Assembly (NCBI GenBank): GCA_030549495.1
Contig: JAUIRK010000751.1
Coordinates: forward strand, 1 to 64,000
Length of the DNA stretch: 64,000 nt
Origin: Nectonema munidae
Taxonomy: Eukaryota; Nematomorpha; Nectonematoida; Nectonematidae
Reading direction: 5' to 3'
Under the pieces are notes generated by a model, which saw nothing but the letters and a program-made list of their open reading frames with translations, was not told where the DNA came from and did no database searches. This document shows, piece after piece, positions 55,783 through 64,000 of this stretch. Within the stretch, counting starts at the first letter, position 1. Each line of letters starts with the position of its first letter. The position numbers were made by a program, and so were the translations under genes.

Positions 55783-58447
55783 CTAGGGAGTAAATATTAC
55801 TGAACTTTTGATTACCGGTAAATTACCGACATCAAAATATCATTACCGGTTTTTTACAGTTATCTTACTAATTTATTCTTCTGTTTTAAGCGCATTTTTA
55901 CACGGTGCATAAAACAAATTTATAACTATATTTTATACTACTTCTAATGTATAATTTAAACTTTGAACAAACAGCAAAGTTTAGTTTTAATTTCTGCAAA
56001 TGGAATAAAACAATAACAACTGTAAAAACATTTTTTAATTTTTAAGTTTACCTTTACCTTTAAAAATTGTTTATATGTTAGAAAAAATTGCTTTATTTAT
56101 TACTATTAAAAAAACAACGCAAAAAGCATAATGCATCTAATGTCTTGGGAGCTAACTGAGAGCGAAGTTTGGAATTAAAATATCGAGCAGCAGAAAAAGC
56201 CCTCTCAGATCCTACGGAGGTAGCTTTAATTGTTACTAAAGATTGGTAGAGCAATTCAAGATTTACAGTCACTTCAAATAATTTCATTTCTTTATTTAAA
56301 TCAGGTTGAGAAAGTTTTACTTTTTTATTCTTGTTTAAAATTTCTTTTTCATATCTTTCAAGTATTGAGTCGCTATTGCTAATGCTGCATTGAACAGAAG
56401 ATCTGAAATTCGGATTGCTAGGGTAATCAACCTCAATGGAAATCGTTTCTTTATCTAGATCAGCTACTTTTAGTGGAAACAATCTTTTAAATGTTTTGAC
56501 TGCTAGTTTTCACACCTTTAAGTGTAGGCGAGTGGAAAAAATCGACTTTTTCATCTTCTTTTGACATTGCCCTTTCAGGATCTTCTAAATACTTGATCAA
56601 TCCAATTGTGTTTTCCAGTCTTCTTGAAGTATAACGGATAAGCAAACTTTCGTTTAATTTCAAGGCTAACATTGAATGACAATTTTTCATTTCATTAATA
56701 ATGAACTTCATAGAATGTTCTCCTTTTAAAATTGTATCATCTTCTAAAGAAAGTCCTTTGATAACTATTTCAAATGGGTTAAGCATTTGTACAAGATTAT
56801 CCAAATCTTTTCATTCGTTCTCGGTAATGACTTGAATAATTTCAAATTTTTTCAAAGCAGTGAGAATGCATTTCTTTAGTTCGCAAAATCTTGTAATCAT
56901 TGAAATGCTGCTATTCCACTTTGTTTTGATACCTAGAATTAACTTCATCTCTTTATTCATGTTAGCTACAACATTTTCTTGCAAATAATCATTTTTCAAA
57001 GGTGACTTTCTAAAGATTTTGCAGACTTTACGAACTTTTGAAATTAATTCATCATAGTTACCTTGATTAAATGAAGGTCCTGAAATATTGTCTTCTTGAA
57101 ATTCTTCAATTTCACAAGCCGTATCAAATTCTAAAGGAATATTATAATCATTAGAATTCTTTCTCTTCTATGAATAGTATTTCTGTTTCCTCTACTACAG
57201 GTTGCTTTTTTCCAAAGAAAATATCAGAGATAGTCAGGTGTCAAGCGTGTGCAAGACACTGTTGATGAATGAATTGATTTTCCTTACCAAACTTTACCAT
57301 CAATGAAGCACCGTCTGTAGTCACACCTACTTTATGACAATCTAAATCCAAGTTAAAATCCCTTAATCGCTCTTTAACAAGAAAAGTAATTTTATCATCA
57401 CTGTTTAAGGAACTAAAATTGCTACTAATCCAAGAGACCAATGTTTATTCTTCTTATCTATTGTAAGTGAAAAACGACGCCCATGTTGAACTTGATGTAA
57501 AAAGTATTTTGCTAACTTTGCCTTTTCTATCTCATAGTATTTTATAACCATTTTTTAACCCCGGCTCAAGTTGTTGATGGTATTTTGTCATACGTATTTG
57601 TTGCCAAATGTCTTTGAATGAATTCAATTGATGCAATTTGTCTAAAACTAAAGCCATCCTTGAATGCCAATTTAGCAATTTCGTAATCAAGAGATTTCTT
57701 AGTTATAAATTGTTCTAAAGTTTTGTTGATTTTGCTAGAATGGCCTGTTTTATTTTCAGATTGGTTGTTCAAATTATGGACTTTACTCAGGTGAGCTTTC
57801 AAACCAGAAGTCAAACCTCCAACAGATTTACTTTATTACATTCTAAACACTCAGCTTCATCTTTATTTTTTCTTAAAAAATGCTGCCAAACATCTGATAT
57901 CTTTTTACTCATGATAAAATAAGTTATTGTAAAAAATTAGCAACAACAAACAAAAATGCGTAGTAGACAAAGACTCCAAACAACTGTAATGAGGATAATA
58001 ATAACAATAATGATTATAGCTGAAAAAAGAACGGAACACTTAGCAGATGATCACGGCATAGAAGGCTTTAATAATCAATCACATTTAATATAACAGAAAA
58101 CACATGTTATGCTGCTCGTTGTTAGCAAAGAAGAGATATCTTTGTATAAAAATATTTTTTATTTGAAAAAGTTCGTGCAAGACATATGCTTGTCTCAAAT
58201 GGTTGCTCTCAAAACAGTGACTGTTTATATTGCAAGATTTAGTTGTATGTATATTATAATCGTACATTATGATAATAGTTGTATTAAAGCTTGCTAACAA
58301 CTATCTAATAAAAGAAAAAATTTATTTTTTTTAGCCTAATATTAAAAGTTTAAAATATACGCTAATTTTTCGGTAATAGAGTTTCGGTAACGGTAAAATA
58401 TATTTTTTCCGCTACCGGTAATTACGAGTAAAAATTTAGCAGTGTTC
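55783..58447 (-). mobile_element. Nested hAT element (BED-finger type)
   Basis: The termini share GGGAGTAAATATTACT and, on the other side read in reverse, GCTAAATTTTTACTCG, followed by several TTACCGGTA blocks on each side (55811-55850 and 58370-58427). The exact ends and target duplication could not be settled. The transposase is on the minus strand, opposite to the outer element. Insertion inside the outer hAT shows it is younger. Confidence 0.78.
56093..57912 (-). pseudogene. hAT transposase with BED zinc finger, broken
   Basis: ATG at 57912 starts MSKKISDVWQHFLRKNKDEA, with the CLEC and HLSKVHN finger ligands near 57860-57770. The catalytic region includes HKVGVTTDGASLMVKFGKEN and QQCLAHA near 57340-57241. 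The C-terminal dimerisation block ATSVGSERAFSAARYFNSKL then RSQLAPKTLDALCFL lies near 56220-56110. The stop is at 56095-56093. Frame changes near 57560, 57440, 57170, 56805 and 56485 split it into five parts, so it is inactive. Its relatives are Ac/hobo-like BED-finger transposases. Confidence 0.87.
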
Positions 58448-58518
58448 ATTCACTAATACATACATACAAATTCAAGCATTGTAAGTTTTTTCAATTTTTG
58501 TTTTAGAATTCATTGAAA

Positions 58519-59846
58519 ATGTATTCTCATAAATCAGGATTGCAGAAACGAAAAGAAAGGCTTTTCCAGGTTAAGCTATTAGGGCCTAATACACTTCAGG
58601 CTGAAAACTATTTAAACCTTTGTCTGGAAAGAATTAGAAAATTTAAAGAAGCCCAAATCCATTAGTAAGTTCATTTAGCACAAAAGTTAGTAAAGTTCCT
58701 CTTTCTGATGAAAGAATGACTGGAGAAGGGCTAAATCATGATCGTTTTGAACTCACAAAAGATAAGCCATTTACTGGAAGGAATACCAGGAAAAAGGTAA
58801 ACGTTTTTAAGTTCATTATCTATCACCAGAGTCCAAAAATGAATTTATTTCAGAATGTTCTAACTTTGTAAAGCAACATATTTTATTGGAAAGAAAAGTT
58901 TCAAAATATTATGCAGTTATTGTGGATTCAACTCCAGACTTTCCGCATGTTGAGCAAACAACTTTTTTGTTGAGGTATTTAAATTTAAATATGAGAAATA
59001 GGAGGTACAAGAACGATTTCTTATGTTTGTTGATTGCAGCAGTAAGAGAAGGGAAGAGATAGTTCAATTAATTATGGATACCTTAGAAGAGCATGCCATT
59101 CCTTTGAACGACTGTAGAGCACAAAGATATGATAATGCAGAATTCAGTGGCAATTTTTTCTCCTTGTGGCTGCCATACTCTTAATTTATGTGGAAAGGAT
59201 GCTGAACGAAAGCAATCATATATTTGAAACAGTTCAAACAATATATAACTTGTTCAGCTCTAGCCCGAAACGATGAGAATGACTTAAAACAAACATATGT
59301 TGTTCTTTAAATGGCATGTCACATACCAGGTGGTCTGAGGGACCTCAATGAGAGCTTACCTAACAGCAAAAACAAGAAATGAAACAAGCGGAGTATTGGC
59401 ATACCTAAAAAGTTTTATTTGTGTGCTAATGTCAGTAGTTTGCTATAAAATTTTGACCGCAATAGATATTTGCAATAAAGTAATTCAAGGTAGAGATGCC
59501 ACTTTGGATGTAGAGGTATATAATATTGAAACTCTTCTAGAAGATTTAGTTAGGCTACGAAGTATTTGGAAAGGAATTTAGAAGTAAAAATTTATTTTAC
59601 TTACAAAATAAAAGATGAAGTCAAGGAGGTTGCATTAAATATTGAGATGAAAATTAAATTGTGCCATAGACGTGAACATGTAGATCGGAAGAAAACAAGG
59701 ATGTATGATTACACAAATACACCTGAAGCTAATATGGCAGAAATGAATGACACAGATGATTCTCCAGAAGTTTATTTTAGAAAAACTGGATTTTATGTTT
59801 TGATTGATAATGATGCTGGATTAACTGTAAGATTGTTGTTGAGTTA
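58519..59846 (+). pseudogene. ZMYM1-like hAT transposase remnant
   Basis: The start at 58519 gives MYSHKSGLQKRKERLF, the basic GxQKRK N-terminus of zinc-finger-MYM-type-1-like hAT proteins. Later readings include HILLERKVSKYYAVIVDSTP then DFPHVEQTTF near 58880-58970, GCHTLNLCGKDA near 59165 and LTAKTRNETSGVLAYL near 59355-59400. The catalytic DSTPD block is recognisable. Many frame changes show that it is older than the nested element. Confidence 0.78.
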
Positions 59847-60464
59847 GACTAAAAATTTTGATTTTCTGAGGAAATATCCCACAATGTGTGAAAGTGTGCA
59901 AGAAAGAAAAGCAACACATTTAGGTCAAGGCAAAACCTTTAGAATTGCCGAATGTGTTAACAGAATACAATTTATGTGAACTATTACCAAATGTTTGTAA
60001 GTTAAATGATTTTATTCTATTTACATTCTTCACAAGATTTTACTATGAACATTATAAAGTTATGTTAAAAAGCAGTAATATTTTCACATTACTAAAATAC
60101 CGATATGTTTCAACAAACTATGTTTTTCTTATATAATTTATAAAAGAGCAATTCTTGCTTAAATTTGATTCACAATAATCACCTTCAATTTTTATCTTAA
60201 AATAATTTTACAAATCTTAGGGGCAAATGGGGGTTTTTCCGACTAAAAAATTTCTCGTGGAGGCCCTGCTAACAGGTGTCTTAGATCCAGATTTTTTGTA
60301 GCTCGATTTATAAAAATTTGGAAATTGTTATAATTTTCTTATTTGGAAATTGAAAACTTGAGAAATAATTTTCAAAATTGGATTTTAGAAAGTAGAATAG
60401 AATAACCTACATTTGGATTAAAAAAACTAAAGGAGATTATTTTTCAAAAAGCTTCAGGATATAT

Positions 60465-61140
60465 TTTAGTTTTTAGTTTATTAAGCTGGAGAAAAATTTT
60501 AAAAAGATGTAATATCAAAATGCAAGATATAAAAAACTTTTATTTTATCGTTTAACTTTAGGCCAGAATTAATATGTAACATGATTGTCAAGTGAGAAAA
60601 AGTAAAATTGAAAAATGAATTTCAAGATGGAAAATACAGATAAATCACATATAATAAACATAGTCAGGATCAGGGCCTGCCTTAGGCCACTGCAACCTAT
60701 GCGCCCGCAGTGGGCCCCGCGCTTCTCATTTTGATGATATATTGGCATGATTTAGCTAAACGCAAGGTTCGCAAGTAAAGTTACTTTGATCGTCATTTTG
60801 TGTTAATGAAAAAGTAATAAAATAATCCCTTTTCTTTTTTTTCAAAATCTTATTTCTCACTTTAAATCTTTTTTCCTACCCACACTGGGCCCCGCGCAAT
60901 CCATTTTGCATAGGGCCCCGCAAACACTAGGGCCGGCCCTGGTAAGGATATGCTTTATTTTTAGCTTCACTTTTATTGGGATAAAAATTTAAAAACTTCT
61001 AATGTTAAAATGTCAAAAAACAGTCAGTCACAAGAATTAAAAATCGTTTTATCATTTAACTTTAGAGCAAAATTAATATATAACATGATTGTCATGCGAG
61101 TTAAAAAAGAAAAAGTAACATTTGGAAATGAATTTAAAGC
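60465..61140. repeat. Imperfect direct duplication flanking a MITE
   Basis: Sequence near 60545-60620 (TTTAACTTTAGGCCAGAATT, then AATATGTAACATGATTGTCA) recurs near 61053-61115 (TTTAACTTTAGAGCAAAATT, then AATATATAACATGATTGTCA), with related flanks on both sides. The spacing is about 500 bp. The 271-bp MITE lies between the two copies. Confidence 0.55.
60671..60941. mobile_element. hAT MITE with 8-bp TSD
   Basis: The ends CAGGGCCTGCCTTAGG and CTAGGGCCGGCCCTG are inverted repeats. The flanks GTCAGGAT (60663-60670) and GTAAGGAT (60942-60949) match at 7 of 8. The subterminal GTGGGCCCCGCGC and CTGGGCCCCGCGC blocks are also mirrored in position. It is 271 bp, GC-rich at the ends and has no coding capacity. 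Confidence 0.83.
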
Positions 61141-61548
61141 TCTTTCAAAGCTTTTTAGAAATTGATTAATGTAAGTGTAATATTTTGTAATAAAAAAATG
61201 TTCATTTACTGAAATCGATTAACAAATATTAAATCAATAATAACTTGCAAAAATGAAAAATTCATACTTATTTTTTGTTTTTATAGTATGTGTCGTACAA
61301 ACTTTATCATTTTCCAAAGTATAATTAATGAGTTTTCTAAATCATAAGAGAAAATTTTAAATTATTCTTCATAAAAGTAATTGGCATGCTACGATATTCA
61401 TCTACTAAGATTTGATTTGATAATAACATAAATATTAACAAGCAAACTTAGCGCTCATAAATACATTAAATAGAAGTGTATAAAACAAATAGATGCACTT
61501 CGCGTATTTACTAAATCAGGGATGATCAAGTTGGCTATGTGATCGAAA

Positions 61549-62093
61549 GTGTTCAAATCTTTCAAGAGCAATATTGTGTGGAATAGTATAACTATATTCA
61601 GTCAATGTACCAGCTTTCATGCAAACAATGAAAAACCACTTTCTGGTTTTTTATTGATACTTGCTTTTCTTGAATCAGATTTAAGTATTGATGATAACTT
61701 TTTTGGAACATGTAACATTTGTGATCCAAGCACAGCAATGCTTAAAAATAAGGAATTGCTTATTCTCTAGTGCTTTTTTAAAGGAGTTATAATGGTATAT
61801 TGTTTCAATCAAAAAATAAAAAATAAATTACAACACATTCTAAAATGTACACATCGAATAAAGAAAAATTTTCAGACAAAGTAAGACTTTCCCAAAAATT
61901 TACTAGTGAAGTACAGTATTATAAGTTAGAAAGTCTAATTCAATGGTTATCAGCCCGTATGAATTCCTCTTGTTGGAAGGAAAAATTTGAAACTAAAAAC
62001 GGTCAGAATCTAACAGAGGAGATCAGAAGAGACTGTTTAAGAATACAGAATCGGCTTAGCCAAAAATTCTGTTCCCTAAAAAGATCATTTTAG
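61549..62093 (+). pseudogene. Two protein-like plus-strand open frames, family unknown
   Basis: Frames at 61549-61770 (73 codons; FHANNEKPLSGFLLILAFLE) and 61845-62093 (82 codons; YYKLESLIQWLSARMNSSCW) read like fragments of real proteins and lie close together. No family is recognised and no splice sites link them convincingly. They could be a decayed mobile-element gene or, less likely, exons. Confidence 0.3.
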
Positions 62094-62128
62094 TCATGGT
62101 ATAAACCCTTCACTTCTTTAGAGTAGAG

Positions 62129-63080
62129 CAGGGCTACTCAACTATTATAAGCAAAGGTCCAGTTAGACAAGTTCCAATGTATGCATAGGTCCAAAAAAAT
62201 TTTATTACATGAAATAAAGAAAATAAACAACCATCTCAGAAAAGAATAGTAAAGCATATGATTCTTATTAATTTCAAATTCACTCTTTATATTATTTATA
62301 CTATTCTAGAAGACGTAGAAATAATAAAAATATTGAATTTTGTAGCTAAAATATGACAAGACTAGGATTTACGATCGAAGACTTTACAAATGAAAAAATC
62401 AACAATACATCAAGAATTTAGTGGAAAAAAATTACACTTGTTTCTTGTTAGCTCCCTAAATCTTGGTACTAATTTAGTAACAGCGAGTCGAAAACAGTGG
62501 TGGAGGCGTTCACTGGTCATACATGAGCGAAACTTGTTCTTCACAAAGTTTATGGCAAAGAAAGCAGACTCGCAGCAGTAAGTGGAGCCAAACATTGTGA
62601 AAATTTGCACTGCTAGTCTGTGAAGAGTAGGAAAATTAGCTGTGGATCCTTCATTTGACCAAAATGTTTCTGGTGCACAATCACAGAGTACTTGTTTCAA
62701 CTCTACATTCTCTTGAAAGACAATTAGTTCCAGTTGGATTTTTGCAGCTTCTCAATAAATTGGACATGTTTAGTATCGGTTTTTTCTTTACGTTGTTCCA
62801 AAAGTCTGAGAAAATGGAAAAGTTGGCTCTTAATATCATTCTTGAAAAGCTCCAATTTTTTCTGGAAAGCATAAATTACTTAGATTAAATTGAAGATGGT
62901 GTGTTTTTCCCCTTTATAATTTATAATTTCACTAACTGATTATAATTTCATTAACAAATCAATATTCTTTTTAATAATAAATAATGATTGAAATTCTTAA
63001 TAATAATGTTCGCCTGGAGTCCAGCTACAACACTCAAAAGGGCCGGATTCGGACCCCGGGCCGCCAATTGAGTACCTCTG
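62129..63080 (-). mobile_element. Internally deleted copy of the 8.4-kb hAT
   Basis: The ends CAGGGCTACTCA and TGAGTACCTCTG match the termini of the element at 8448-10782 in reverse orientation. The flanks GAGTAGAG (62121-62128) and GAGTATAG (63081-63088) agree at 7 of 8. Compared with the longer copy, sequence from the 5' UTR (AATGAAATTATAA) is joined directly to the 3' part of the transposase (GGGGAAAAACACACCATC). About 1.3 kb including the finger and the catalytic core is gone. It is 952 bp. Confidence 0.9.
62410..62872 (-). pseudogene. C-terminal part of hAT transposase
   Basis: Two minus-strand frames (62872-62681 and 62700-62410) correspond to the last ~190 residues of the copy at 9925-10509. 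They end with the dimerisation signature IFTMFGSTYCCESAFFAINF then VKNKFRSCMTSERLHHCFRL. They are separated by a frame change near 62730-62690. Confidence 0.88.
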
Positions 63081-63089
63081 GAGTATAGC

Positions 63090-64000
63090 ATATAGTGATA
63101 TAAAGGGCAATTGTGATCATTGGATTCAATAACAGATAAATGGCAATAAGGAGGGATAATGGCTTAATTACATCCGATGAGTAGTGATCTATATATGAAT
63201 GATTTTATCTTATTCTACTAGAATGATGGTTCACAAACTTTGTAAAAATTTTCAGCGTGGCAGAACTACTGTACTAAAAAAATGATATTCAAAAATTGTC
63301 TGAATAATCCAATCAATGTCAATTGTATGAATGCATCTTCTTTGTTTAAACCAATTTGTTTAAGTTTGGCTCTGTTTTGAACAATGCAACTCTCATATCA
63401 TTACTCACTTCCAAACTGTTTCGAGATTTAGTTTCAATGGCAATTAGCGTGGACATCATATGTGTATATCATAAACGCTTGCTCAACTCATATGTAGTGG
63501 CAAATTGAATCAAAACTTTCAGAGAAATATTTGCAAAATTAGCATCCGACAGGCCAATTTTAATCGAAAAATCGCTGTAAGACCTCTTCAATCAAATCAA
63601 AAATTTGTTCTTGAATTAAGAAGTCTTCTGAGGACAGAAAACTAATGGAGATTAAAAACGGATATCTGATAAATTGATAGTATTATTCACATTTTTTAAA
63701 TAAGGAAAATAAAGAAAAACTTCTTGGCTAAGATATAAACGGTGTTTCATGGCCTTAAGGACATCTTCATCGATGAAAATCTTATTTTCATCAACATATA
63801 ATGGAGCAAAATAAACTAGAACAACAAGAAATTGCCAGAGCGTGGACATTACACATTCCAAGTGCGTGTTCCGGTATCATGTGCTGTAAAATATTGTCCA
63901 TCTTTTCAAATATTTCTCTTGCAATTGTTCTACTACTAAGAGTTCCGCAAAACAAAAATTTGTCTACTAGGTTTTTTTCATATATATATTGTATATAAAC
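63090..64000. other. Unassigned right edge
   Basis: A minus-strand reading at 63861-63652 (FIDEDVLKAMKHRLYLSQEV then FLYFPYL) looks protein-like and may be a transposon remnant. No GRK2 N-terminal exon (expected to begin [20 protein letters not shown]) was found here. Confidence 0.4.

Larger units (their letters stand above)
55629..60268 (+). mobile_element. Older hAT (ZMYM1-like) element, split by a nested hAT
   Basis: The ends CAGGGCCTATGAGAGGG and TCTCGTGGAGGCCCTG are inverted and flanked by CTAACAGG on both sides (55621-55628 and 60269-60276), a perfect 8-bp target duplication. Its own coding region (58519-59845) is on the plus strand. A second hAT (about 55783-58447) sits near its left end. 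Without it the outer element would be roughly 2 kb, so it is internally shortened compared with full-length relatives. Confidence 0.88.

Noticed and set aside
63652-63861. Minus-strand frame as the missing first GRK2 exon
   Set aside because: The translation shows no resemblance to the conserved GRK2 N-terminus and is more like a transposon remnant.

Overview
The window is AT-rich animal DNA. It is dominated by one interrupted host gene on the minus strand and by many decayed DNA transposons. Codon-level matches identify the host gene as a GRK2/3-type (beta-adrenergic receptor kinase) G-protein-coupled-receptor kinase. Its 17 visible exons run from 55507 down to the stop codon at 13296 and join in phase at every junction, giving about 689 residues: RH domain, AGC kinase, AGC tail, PH domain and a poly-Asn tail. 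Only the N-terminal exon(s) appear to lie beyond the right edge. The mobile-element mix, base composition and protein divergence suggest an arthropod. A crustacean such as a caligid copepod is plausible but not proven.

Layout. 1-13.3 kb lies downstream of the kinase gene. It holds a satellite-like array (3.38-5.38 kb) with a 490-bp unit repeated without visible difference, smaller tandem repeats, one candidate exon of an unrecognised minus-strand gene (7664-7804), a full-length hAT element with a perfect 8-bp target duplication (8448-10782) and an inverted repeat (11.9-12.0 kb). From 13.3-24.7 kb come the compact 3' exons of the kinase, with introns from 53 bp to a few kb. From 24.7-55.5 kb the kinase introns become very large. 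They hold piggyBac pieces, a Tigger copy, a Penelope-like retroelement, several hAT elements, a SINE, a decayed retroelement pol fossil, and short TTAA-bounded modules. From 55.5-64 kb there is a hAT inside another hAT, a hAT MITE, and an internally deleted relative of the 8.4-kb hAT.

The most unusual signal is a set of six TTAA-bounded modules of 130-138 bp (one near 15.8 kb, one near 32.6 kb, four clustered at 45.25-45.98 kb). Most keep repeated TCGTCTG boxes. Their terminal inverted repeats differ between modules but stay self-complementary, and each carries a 16-bp palindrome of differing sequence. They look like piggyBac-type MITEs, or an undescribed structured repeat. Other points of note are a possible alternative first exon of the kinase (53732-53762) that is phase-compatible with the next exon, and two fragments of a repeated arthropod protein family of unknown function.
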